A stretch of DNA of 64,000 bases from Membranipora membranacea (lineage: Eukaryota > Bryozoa > Gymnolaemata > Cheilostomatida > Membraniporidae), in NCBI GenBank assembly GCA_914767715.1, contig OU612069.1, forward strand, positions 16,179,387 through 16,243,386. The letters run 5' to 3'. Positions 22,274-32,309 of the stretch are shown here, piece after piece. Made by a program: the position numbers and the translations under genes. How positions within the stretch are numbered: the stretch's first letter is position 1; each line of letters opens with the position of its first letter. A model generated the notes under the pieces. The model saw only the letters and a program-made list of their open reading frames with translations. It searched no databases and was not told the origin of the DNA.

Positions 22274-22540
22274 TTCTGATTGGCTCTCACAAGCAGTTCT
22301 ATCACTGTGGTCCCGCACAAGGAAAAAGGGCTGCCGTAACAATGTTGATTCCCTGGAGTGAATAAACTTTCAAGCATAGGAAAAAGACAATATGAAATTT
22401 CTTTGTTCATTATTTGAAAATTGTGAATCTTTTTATTATGCAATAAAGTATCTGTTCGGGACCAAGTATCTCTATTGAATTGTTGCTCAGTCTTCAATGA
22501 TGCTGAGTTATAATACCACAAAAACTCTTTATACTAGGAT

Positions 22541-22639
22541 AAGTTTGTTCCCTCTGTTGTGGCGGAGATAAATTGCAAAGCCGTGCCTCGATACTCAACT
22601 TTTGCAGTATCCCTCCGCCACCAAGGAGGGAATAAACTT
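22541..22639. repeat. Foldback element (AAGTTTGTTCCCTC termini)
   Basis: AAGTTTGTTCCCTC..GTGGCGGAG on the left is mirrored by CTCCGCCAC..GAGGGAATAAACTT on the right. The AAGTTTATTCC end recurs at 39567-39653. Confidence 0.75.
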
Positions 22640-23659
22640 GTTCTATTAATATAAAGTGTGAATTGTAAAATGCACTACTGTTGTTATAAGGTTGTAGTAT
22701 AGATGCATTGACGTAATCATGATAGAGAGCTCTAGATACAAACAAGCTGATTAATGAAACTTGAACCGGACCTGAGTATCACTTTCAATATCTGCGTTCA
22801 CAATGAGTCACACTGTCATGTGCTGCATCATACTTATCTCTCATATTTATGCTCAAACCGCTGATAACTTCAACAACAACCAATAACTACATATTCATGT
22901 TCATGAAAGTAAACAGGGCAAACAATGTCTAAGTTTAGTGTCAAACTGATATCTATAGACTGGTGTCGTAGGTGAACAATTGGTGATGAAATTTTAAAGG
23001 TTAATAGAGGTTTATAACAGTGCTCTTATCCTGACTTAAATATTTTCTTAGAGTTTTGTGGCATAAAAGATACTCAAATACCTATTTAATGGATTGTATT
23101 TCTATGAATATAACATATAAATGTGTTTTTCATGCTATGGCTACTCTTTTATGCTCGGTAAAAGAAAAGGTGTTCCGACACCACTGATTTACTTCAAATA
23201 TACTGGATCTTATGTTAGCAAGCTTCCAGCTTGATGTCCCAAGAATAGATAAATCTCAATTGAGTTGACTTTCACTACCTATATCTGCAGACCCAATAAT
23301 TTGCTGTATCATACTCATTACTCACCTTTGGGCTCAATCAACTGATTACTCCACATATTAATCAGGTTGGGAAACAAGGCAGATGTCCCCTCTGTATACA
23401 TGGTATGTTGAGTAACATTGGAGGCTGGAGCCCTTCTCAGTCATTGCCCTTATCGTTAGTAGAAAATTTATATATCAAAATGGTAGTATATAAACTATTG
23501 TAACTCCAGCATGCATTTTGAGTTTGAATTTGAGGTTTAGAGTGATAGTTCACAGGGGCCGGCATTTCAACAGTGGTGTTTTGTTTCTGAATTGAGTGAG
23601 GCACATTTACTAAGAGCTCACATTTCAATTTAGGTTTTACAGACTCCTTTGTGTTTTAG
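22640..23659. other. Spacer between copy 1 and copy 2, partly duplicated
   Basis: Contains two diverged copies of the region that precedes each gene (near 22755-22860 and 23262-23420). A tgggaaacaag.cagatgt block near 23369 matches 19706 and 26277 ahead of copies 1 and 3. The shared promoter or 5' UTR exon should lie in it, but I cannot fix its donor site. Confidence 0.5.
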
Positions 23660-25793
23660 AAAATGGTCCTTGGGAAATCATTGGCAGCCTGTCTGACTGT
23701 TCTGATTATTCAATATGTCAGTCATGCAGCAGCTAAGACGCCAATTACAGATCTACATATACATGACCAGCTTGTGCGGCTCAAATCATTAGGATATAAT
23801 GTAGATAAACTGGATAACCACACACAACTCAAAGTCTTCCTCTACACATGGCTGGCTATGGAGCGTGGTGAAGGAGGGTGAGTAAACGTAAACTTAAGGC
23901 ATTTTCATCTAGAGGAGATTTGCTTTGGTGTTCCATTGGTGAAGTGGGATCACCTGTTTATGAAAGCTGCTTCTTTACTTGAGTTGAATAATCTGCCTCG
24001 TTCTATGAGTAAAAATATGAGAGATATTTTCAAAAGTTTTAGTATATCATCAATACAAAATTGTGTTGAACACACAGGTTCCTGGTAAGAACCGAAACAC
24101 CCAACGACACTGGGTCTGGAACAAATAACAAAGAATTCTCCCCAAATGGTATTTGAATCAAAGACTCCTAAAAAACACCTGGTAGTGAGTAGAAAGCCTG
24201 CTGACCCATAACGCAACTGCAACATTACAAAGCATGAATCAAGGTAGTTTGGGACATAATGACATATGCCCCAAACTCCCTGAAGGAATAACGGCTAATT
24301 GAAAGCCCACTTTTCATTTCTCTGGGTCATGCACTCGTGTCCTATTTAGCTCATATGATTCCATCACTTCTCCCTATCCCAAACATGTGTACATGAATTA
24401 GAGTTGTATGATTCCATCTAGGGTCAAGCTCTGTCAAAGCATATGAAAAATTTAAAGTAGTCAGCTGATTGATTGCGCTATTTTATTTATGGCTTTTATC
24501 AATATTTGTTCCTGTCTTATTTTGCGGAGAAATTCTTGTTTTGTATACTGTTTTGTTATGTTCTAGCCGCTGTGAGCGAGCCATCACAAATGCATGCAAT
24601 CGCGAGAATGTGGTCTCCTGTGTGGGGAATTTTTTCAACCAGATGGGTAATCCTCAAAGAGCTCTTGATATCTGCTCAAAGCATGCCAAAGTCAAGTGAG
24701 TAGTAAATATCATCAGTCTGATGGATTCTAAGATCGCAAAATTAAAACAACTACAGCCCACTGAAACCTGAGCAACATTATTCCTGATTACTCTTTAACC
24801 AGATGGCAAATAAGCTTTGTAAAGATATTATGGCGACCTGTATAACAGTGTCGGCTTGTTAATGCTCAGTTGTTAAAATGCATTGAAGTGAAAAAATTCT
24901 TTATGTTGATTGTCACAATGATGTCAGCTAGAGACAAATGTAGACCCCCATGTCTCTTCCTCAGCAAGAAAGTCAACAGTTGCTGACCCCCGCGTCTCTA
25001 CCTTATTGGTTAGTTTTGTCTTCTTTAGCTGTCCGAGTGCTCTCATAAACCTCTGTGGTGAAGGTCAGAAGTTCGGACCTGACTGTATCGGATTACCAGG
25101 AGAAGGCAATCACAATAATCCATGCTGTAATGGCTGGTCTGTAGTCATGGGAATCTGTACTAGTATGTTTTACTCACCATTGATTTTATCAGTGGCTAGA
25201 GGTCTCTGATAAGTTCTCTTCATATGTTACACAACAGAATTGTTGAACGCTGAGGATCAGCACTCTTTCAAGTATGAGGGATAGCCTGAATTGATAAATG
25301 TAACAACAAAAATTGTAAAATATCAAGACAGAAGTTGTCTCCTGCTGGTAAAAGGGAAGATGATTCTTGGTTTATTTATGATATGCTATGCTAAAAAAAT
25401 AAGGCATAGTGGCAAGTAGGATTGTTTGGAATTTTTCATTGCATGGTTTTCTAATTGTGATCACTAGATGGAAATTAAATATTTGATTTGTTAATGTACC
25501 CCATATAACAGTGTTCAGGAATTGCCTAGTAAGATCAGGACGATGTTGTCATGTTTATATTCATACCCCAAAGAAGTAAATATAAATATGCTAACTAGGA
25601 AGCAAGTCGAGCTAGTACAAGGGTAACAACTTGATTGCAAGCGTCAATTTTTTGTGTGCAAAAATTTGAATTATTGAAATAACTTATTATTGATAATTTG
25701 TTTCATCCTATAGAGAACAGTTGGTACAACGGAGCAGAGTCTGCCAGTCTTAAATCTACTGTGGCTGTTATTGAGCAGAAAATGAACTCTTAA
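23660..25793 (+). CDS. Secreted cysteine-rich protein, tandem copy 2 (185 aa, 4 coding exons)
   Basis: Coding exons are 23663-23877, 24567-24695, 25029-25162 and 25714-25793, with the same splice phases as copy 1 (558 nt). The signal peptide is MVLGKSLAACLTVLIIQYV..AAA. Exon 2 keeps the four cysteines (RCERA, NACNR, VSCVG, DICSK) but is one codon shorter. Exon 3 has three extra codons (HNN) just before the PCC motif. Exon 4 matches copy 1 except NGA in place of NGT, so the second N-glycosylation site is lost. The acceptor GTGTTTTAG lies just before the ATG and a poly(A) signal AATAAA at 25914-25919. Function unknown, but conservation of all cysteines and splice sites argues that it is expressed and functional. 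Confidence 0.8.
23663..23877 (+). CDS. Copy 2, coding exon 1
   Basis: Signal peptide and conserved helical segment; donor GTGAGT. The last ~85 nt are almost identical in all three copies. Confidence 0.82.
24080..24290 (-). repeat. tRNA-like (SINE) insertion in intron 1 of copy 2
   Basis: Homologous to 20600-20830 in copy 1: shared aacgacac.ggg.ctgga and gggacataatg.cata.....aaactccctga. Confidence 0.55.
24567..24695 (+). CDS. Copy 2, coding exon 2
   Basis: Acceptor TATGTTCTAG, donor GTGAGT; four cysteines conserved. Confidence 0.8.
25029..25162 (+). CDS. Copy 2, coding exon 3
   Basis: Acceptor TCTTCTTTAG, donor GTATGT; six cysteines, with an HNN insertion before PCC. Confidence 0.82.
25714..25793 (+). 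CDS. Copy 2, coding exon 4 and stop
   Basis: Acceptor TCCTATAG; ends at TAA 25791-25793. Confidence 0.82.
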
Positions 25794-26638
25794 TCCTGAT
25801 TGGCTCTCACAAGCAGCTTTATCATTGTGGTCCACAAGGAAAAATGGCTGAAAATGGTCAATTTAAAGTATACTTGTTCATTTTTTCAAAGTTGTGAAAC
25901 TTTTTATTTGGGCAATAAAGTTTCTGTGCGGAACCAAGTATTTCTAATGACTTGTTGCACATTACTTATCAACCCCCCCCCCTCCTTTGATGCTGAGTGA
26001 TGATATGCTACATGGCAAAGTGAAGGATTCATCTTTGACATAGCAGTGAAAATATGAACAGTTATTGTTATATTGGGTGTAAGATGAAATTTCCGATATG
26101 TTACGAGGGTATCAAGTTAGAGAGCTCTAGCTACTGAAAAGCTGAGTGTACCATGAAGTTAAACCGGAACAGAGTATCATTATCGACAGACACATTTTAA
26201 TGTGCAGTATCGCACTCCGTTATCATCATATATGCTCAATCAACTTCCATTGAACTCTACGTATTCATCGCACGCTGGGAAACAAGACAGATGTTCCCAC
26301 TGTATGTGATATATGTTGTACAACATTGGTCAGTCGTTCCCCGATTATTACTAGGAACAGTGCTGTTGAAACACCAAATTCAGAGGAGATTTACTCCCGA
26401 GGTGCTAGAAGCTGAAACAATCAACTTTGAAAGCTCCCCAATGGGGATCCAACTCACGACTCCTGCATCACCTGGCAGTTGATGGAAAGCCTTCACATGG
26501 ATTGGGCCAGAGTTGATGTTATAGCGATTGAGTTCTCGTGCACGCCCGCAGGGTTGAATTTAAACATAGTGGTTTTTCTAAATTATTTGTTGAGAAAGCT
26601 CATCAGGTTTAGGCATTACAGTCTACTTTGTGTTTTAG
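25794..26638. other. Spacer between copy 2 and copy 3
   Basis: Holds the copy 2 poly(A) signal, a C10 run near 25974, and the shared upstream block (aaaccgga.c.gagtatca near 26160; gggaaacaagacagatgt at 26277). A tRNA B-box-like GAGTTGGATCCCC (minus strand, about 26443-26455) suggests a SINE remnant. Confidence 0.5.
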
Positions 26639-29149
26639 AAAATGGCTCTAAGAAAATCATTGGCTGTCTGTTTGACTGCGCTGACTATTCTACATGTCAA
26701 TCTAGCAGCAGCCAAGCAACCCATCAAAGATATACATATACATGATCAACTTTCGAGACTGAAATCATTAGGGTATAATGTAGATAAGCTGGATAACCAC
26801 ACACAACTCAAAGTCTTCCTCTACACATGGCTGGCTATGGAGCGTGGTGAAGGAGGGTGAGTAGACCTAAAGGACTTTAGCGGTAACACTATAGGCGCTG
26901 TGTTGCTCATAATTTCTGTTAGAATACACTTGCATCATTATAAGGGGTCCCAACAATGGGCTATGTAATGCCACTAACCCTAACACGTACGCTTAGGGTG
27001 GCAATGGTGAAATGAGAGTGTATGACTCCAAGTAGTGCATGACGGGCTTGCCAATTAGCACGTTTAGCACATTCTTTTTTGGTAAGATGATTAGCGTTAC
27101 TATTCACTGCCAGGCCATTGATGCCACAGGAGTCATGTCCCACTAGGGGGAGCTTTTAAGGTTGATATGCTGAGTTTTGAAGGAGGAGGATTTGTCTCAA
27201 AAAAACATTCTGTTTAATAACAAAAGGATATTGTTTGACATCCTGATTCCTAAGTGGGGTCAGCATAGCTTTGTCATGTGGCCAATTTTTGTGGCAGTAT
27301 GACAGGGCTAGGGTCAGCTGCCGTACATATATATTCAAGATTTTTAGTAATCAGCTTACTTGTAGACTGGGATTCAGTCCAACAGTTTGGAGTAATCTAC
27401 TGAACCAAACCGGACATGAACAGACATCTTCGCACAACAACAAACAAAAGCCCCATCAGCCAATCAATACCAAAACACAAGTACTAGATCTACTCAGAAA
27501 TGCACAATAGTGATACATGAGTAGATAACACCATAGAAGCAATATCCATCACAACCAATAATACAGACAAAGCCCCATTGATGGATTAAATCCCAGGCTA
27601 GAATACTTGGAGATTCCTATAAATCTGATGCCTTGCTATCCCCTTCATGAAGATTCAAAATGTTCCATATTGCCATCAGTTCTCATCATGTTGATGTCAA
27701 TACACATGGAACATTTCTAGTACGCAGTTGATTGAGTGTAGTTTTAATGTTGTTATAAGATTTTTTACAATTATCTGTTCAATTTTCTCCCCTTGTCAGA
27801 AGAATTCCTAATTTTGCATGTTGTTATGTTCTAGCCGTTGTAAGCGAGCCATGACCAATGGATGTTACCGTGAGAATGTAATTTCCTGTGTAGGGAATTA
27901 TATGAGTATGATTGGTCATCCTTCTAAAGCCCTGGATATCTGCTCAACACATCCAAAAGTCAAGTGAGTTTTAAGTAACATTAGCTTGATATTTATTTAT
28001 TTATTTATTTATTGAGGCTTTCTAAAAGTTTATATTTTAGATGACAAAATTGAATCATCAAAGCCTACTTGGACCTCAACAACATTGCACCCAATACCTC
28101 CCGAATCAATGGGGGAGATCAGTTTTTTGCTTGGGCCCAGATAACGGTAGGATAAATAGTGTGCATAAATGGAAGCGGTGGTTTGTTGACAGCTTATTGT
28201 GCAATGGACACTGTGTGCACAACCATCTATATACTCATTGTCATTATTTGTTTTATGCACTGTCTTGTATATCATTTATGACTTGATCAGCAAATAAAAT
28301 TTATATTATTATATTATTATTGTGACATGGATTCGCAATGAGGTCTTGGAGAATTTTTCCGCCTCTAGTGCTACAAGCTGTCAAATCTGATGGTGATCTC
28401 CGTCAAATATATATAAAGCAATACATATAATATAAATATTATATATTCTTAGATGACACAGAACTAGGCGATGAGGCTATGTGGAAAATGAAGATAAGAA
28501 TGAAAATAATTAGATTAGAATAAAATATATTTGTTAATCATGATTATTACTCTCTCCTTTAGTTGCCCGAGACGTCTTGTAAATATCTGTACCAGTGGCA
28601 GGTTTAGTCCTGGCTGTATCGGAATACCAGGAGAAGGCAATCCCTGCTGTAATGGCTGGTCTGTAGTCATGGGAATATGTACTAGTAAGTTGCATCCAGT
28701 GTGTTTTATTGATTCAGGTTCTATGGTAGTACCATGATTTATTTAGAGCTAGTTGTATGCTTATAAGATAGTACGCTTCATCTGTTATTCCAAGAGCGTA
28801 GTAACCCCCTTTAGTCTGAATTGGTTTAAACCCCATGTCAGCACTCTTCCTAATACGAGTTATGAATTCACCGTGAAGAATAAGAAAACAGTTGGTGAAT
28901 ACAAAGACAGAAGTTGTCTTCTTTTGGTAAAAGGGAAGATGTCTTACTTATGAATTTATGAATAAATATTAATTCCATTGTCATTGTCATTTGTGTGATC
29001 TTTCAGAAAACAGTTGGTACAATGGAGCAGGGTCTGCCAGTCTTAAATCTACCATCGCTGTTATCAAGAAGAAAATGAAATCTGACCGACCCAAAGCAAC
29101 TGTATCACTGCAAATTCCAAAAAAGACCAGGGCTGTCATTATGAAATAA
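26639..29149 (+). CDS. Secreted cysteine-rich protein, tandem copy 3 (202 aa, extended C-terminus)
   Basis: Coding exons are 26642-26856, 27835-27963, 28563-28684 and 29007-29149 (609 nt). The signal peptide is MALRKSLAVCLTALTILHV..AAA. Exon 2 keeps four cysteines (RCKRA, NGCYR, ISCVG, DICST). Exon 3 keeps six (NCPRRLV..ICTSGRFSPGCIG..PCC..GICT). At the end of exon 4, a small sequence change after KMKS removes the TAA used by the other copies. The reading frame then continues for about 20 basic residues (..RPKATVSLQIPKKTRAVI..) to TAA 29147-29149. AATAAA follows at 29264-29269. As in copy 2, the exon 4 sequon is lost (NGA). This is the most diverged member of the array. Confidence 0.8.
26642..26856 (+). 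CDS. Copy 3, coding exon 1
   Basis: Signal peptide plus KQPIKDIHIHDQL and the invariant LGYNVDKLDNHTQL block; donor GTGAGT. Confidence 0.82.
27835..27963 (+). CDS. Copy 3, coding exon 2
   Basis: Acceptor TATGTTCTAG, donor GTGAGT; four cysteines conserved. Confidence 0.8.
27990..28015. repeat. (TTTA)n microsatellite
   Basis: Six TTTA units in intron 2 of copy 3. Confidence 0.9.
28563..28684 (+). CDS. Copy 3, coding exon 3
   Basis: Acceptor CTCTCCTTTAG, donor GTAAGT; one codon shorter than in copy 1 between the second and third cysteines. Confidence 0.82.
29007..29149 (+). CDS. Copy 3, coding exon 4, read on past the ancestral stop
   Basis: Acceptor GATCTTTCAG. The first 24 codons match the other copies, then a Lys/Arg-rich extension runs to a new stop. 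Confidence 0.75.
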
Positions 29150-29414
29150 CTTCCGGAGGTGAATAAATTGTCAACCATGCGGGAACAGCATACGATTCGC
29201 ACAATGATTAAAGTGATTTTTTTACTTCCAATGGAAAAAATTTTGGAAATGATTACGACAGTCAATAAAATGTATTACAAAAAATGAAAAATGCTAAAAG
29301 ATCCGGCTTTTTGAATCATTCAAGAGTTCCCAATCCTATATTGGTCTAGGTTTGTAACTAGTTGGTGGCCAAGTTTAGACTGATTATGGGGGAGGGCCTT
29401 ACTAAAGCAATTTA

Positions 29415-29600
29415 TCACTATCACATCGCTTAAAATTATCACCTCCTTTATCTTTCAATTAGACAATAGAATGTTTATAGTTCCATCAATGACTGAGCGA
29501 TTTGGGAGCCAGAGCCTAGCAGGTATTGCTCACTCACTGAGTGAGCAATCAGATTGCGATTTTGGCTGTTTCTAACTGAAAGACCCCCTGGTTCAAAGTT
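29415..29600 (+). repeat. Dispersed repeat, also at 42395-42610
   Basis: Shares cgct.aaaattatc, ttagacaa, cactgagtgagc.atcagattg and gattttggctgtttct..gaaagacc.c with the second site. Coding capacity not seen. Confidence 0.65.
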
Positions 29601-30808
29601 GATATTAGAAGGATCTAAGAAGGTACTATTTTCACTTCTCTCCTCAACTTTATGTGAAAATCAGCTGTTGTAAACTGGGCCACAATGACAGGCTGTTAAT
29701 GAAGCTATAGCAGTATTCTTAATTAGACTGAGAGCTCTAGAATGATACCAAAAACCTGAAATTATCACTTTGAGTTATATTTTGGAATTGTGAAACCCTT
29801 AATTTGAAAAATAAATTACAAAGCCCTTTACGCTTACGCAGGCAATCTTCCTATTGTTTAGCTGCAAGCGCCTTAGCCTTTAGATTGATAAGCAACACTT
29901 TCGTGATGAGGGCTGATTGATCATCAAACTTTTTTTTCTCAGGTTATTTTATCTATAATATAGGGTTTGGGCCTTATGGTTTATATCTATTCAAGAGAGA
30001 CTGAACTAAAATTAAAACATGCGTTACATCCTGCTTCTTGCTGAAGAAAATTATTTACGTCTTACTAAGAAGGGCAAAAATAGACCCTTGTGTTAGTTTA
30101 GATCTTTTGGGTTCGGGATATGTTTTATTGAAGGAAATTTTAAATTTTAAGTAAAAAATAGTGAGGAATGAGACTTGATGTGCCCACTACAGTCTAATAA
30201 AATAAAATACATAAAACACCTCAAAACAAACAGTGGGAGGAAAGGGTGCCGCCATGCGTTGGTTTGGTTCCATATATTTTTCATTATCAATAATTTAGAG
30301 TTAAAAATAGGGAGACGAAGAGTTTCTATGTGTGCTGTAGCATCCAATATTGTGTTTGAAGTTCATAGCCAAACAAAAAGTTGGCACTTTAGGTGAATTT
30401 TATACATGAGAATTAAAAAAAAACAGATTTATGAGATTACACAATCGGTTAGCACACTTGATATTCACTGCACAAATTTGCTCTCAATTTGTCTGGAACC
30501 CGTGACCTGGTTGAGCCATCTCCTACTCCTAATGTATGCATATATGTGGAATGGCAAATTGATTGTTGCTGTTACATAACTTACAACGTCACACATCTTA
30601 TGAGGAAATAGAAATACCGGAAAAATCATGGTTACGGCTGTGATTCATGTGTCATGGGCCAGCCTCACATTGACGTACAGAGTTTCCATTTTTAGTTGTC
30701 AAAACTTCCTAGATAAACAACAGATTATGTTACATAATATCAAAGTGCGTGATATGTAACAAGAAACCTTATTGTATGAAAATCTTTCTTTTTAGATTTA
30801 CATAAATG
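29600..30808. other. Intergenic region, no supported gene
   Basis: A tRNA-like stretch (AATCGGTTAGCACACTTG then GGAACCCGTGACC, about 30440-30508) may be another SINE remnant. Nothing else stands out. Confidence 0.4.
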
Positions 30809-30810
30809 CC

Positions 30811-31195
30811 TTAAAGGGCAACCAAGGTTTCGCAGCAATGCATTACTGGGTAGCAAATAATATGCTGGGCAGCATCAGCTTTGTGCATTACGCGATGCAA
30901 AACTCAAAGTAGTTGCTGACTCTAAGCTGGGTAACACTACAGTTTAGGGGAGGTTCCAAGACTTTGCTGTAATAATTATAGAGCACAGGCTAAATAATAA
31001 CAGGAACAGGAAACTGCTATGTGGTATTCGCTTTTAGCTGAGTTTGAGTACCTGATGGAAGAAATGTTTCACAAGAATTCTGGCTGAAAAATCATCCGAA
31101 TTATATTTTGTCTTTTTCCCCATCCAGAAGGTGCAATCTGCTATTAATCAATGGCCATCAATGAGAAGTTGTTTGAAACCTTGGTTGCCCTTTAA
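30811..31195 (+). mobile_element. TTAA-bounded MITE, unit 1
   Basis: Begins TTAAAGGGCAACCAAGGTTTC and ends with the exact reverse complement, GAAACCTTGGTTGCCCTTTAA. TTAA at both ends is the target-site duplication expected of piggyBac-type transposons. At 385 bp and with no ORF it is non-autonomous. Confidence 0.85.
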
Positions 31196-31556
31196 AGGGC
31201 AACCATGGCTTCAAAAAACTTTTCATTGATTAAAAGCAGATTGCACCTTCTGCACAGGGAAAAAGACAAAATCTAATTCGGATAATTATTCAGCCAGGAT
31301 TCTTTCATCCATCAGGTACTCAAACTCAGCTAAAATAAGTTACCACAGAGCAGTTTCCTGTTCCTGTAATTATTTAGTCTGTGCTCTATCATCATTACAG
31401 CGATGTCTTGGAACCTCCCTTAAACTGAAGTGTTACCCAGCATAGAGTCAGCAACTACTTTTAGTTTTGCATCGCGTAATGCACAAAGCTGATGCTGCCT
31501 AGCACATTATTTACTACCCATCAATGCATTGCTGCGAAACCTTGGTTACCCTTTAA
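31192..31556 (-). mobile_element. TTAA-bounded MITE, unit 2, reverse orientation
   Basis: The interior is the reverse complement of units 1 and 3 (for example ctttgtgcattacgcgatgc in unit 1 against gcatcgcgtaatgcacaaag here). It shares one TTAA with unit 1 at 31192-31195 and one with unit 3 at 31553-31556. Confidence 0.85.
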
Positions 31557-31937
31557 AGGGCAACCAAGGTTTCGCAGCAATGCATTAATGGGTAGGAAAT
31601 AATGTGCTGGGCAGCATCAGCTTTGTGCATTACGCGATGCAAAACTCAAAGTAGTTGCTGAATCTAAGCTGGATAACACTTTAGTTTAGGGGAGGTTCCA
31701 AGACTTTGCCGTAATAATTATAGAGCACAGGCTAAATAATAACAGGAACAGGAAACTGCTTTGTGGTATTCTCTTTTAGCTGAGTTTGAGTGCCTTATGT
31801 AAGAAATGTTTCACAAGAATTCTGGCTGAATAATCATCCGAATTATATTTTGTCTTTTTCCCCATGCAGAAGGTGCAATCTGCTATTAATCAATGGCCAT
31901 CAATGAGAAGTTGTTTGAAACCTTGGTTGCCCTTTAA
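31553..31937 (+). mobile_element. TTAA-bounded MITE, unit 3
   Basis: Same orientation and nearly the same sequence as unit 1. Its right TTAA is at 31934-31937. Units 1 and 3 are closer to each other than to unit 2, suggesting that one arose from the other. Confidence 0.85.
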
Positions 31938-32030
31938 GGCTTAATATGACCAAAAATGATGCAGCGATCATAATGACTAAACATTGTGAAAATGACCAAA
32001 CTTACCGCATTTTAAGAACTGAGTGAAGGC

Positions 32031-32156
32031 CATAGACTTAATATACTAAGTCATAGACTTAATATACTAGGTCATAGACTTAATATACTAAGTCATAGAC
32101 TTAATATACTAAGTCATAGACTTAATATACTAAGTCATAGACTTAATATACTAAGT
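32031..32156. repeat. 21-bp minisatellite, six units
   Basis: Six units of CATAGACTTAATATACTAAGT, five identical and one with a single substitution. The unit core ACTTAATATACTAAGT is itself nearly palindromic. Confidence 0.95.
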
Positions 32157-32221
32157 CTATGTTATAGGCATTGACTCAATGACAATATTGTAGTTGGAAA
32201 AGAATGATCCCAGCTCTATTT

Positions 32222-32306
32222 CTCTCTTAGAGGAGTAAATACAAGCTAGCGTTTAGTTTAACTAGTTTCAGGGTGACTTTATCTTAGCTAGCACCAATTT
32301 CTGCTT
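32222..32306 (-). repeat. GCTAGC-type interspersed element, reverse orientation
   Basis: ctcttagaggagtaaatac, agctagcgtttagtttaac, gggtgac and tagctagcaccaatttct in the reverse-complement order of the copies at 730-812 and 5268-5342. Confidence 0.7.
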
Positions 32307-32309
32307 ATT

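Noticed and set aside
28030-28286. Overlapping 81-codon ORFs on both strands in intron 2 of copy 3
   Set aside because: They lie inside a well-supported intron and have no domain. Chance.
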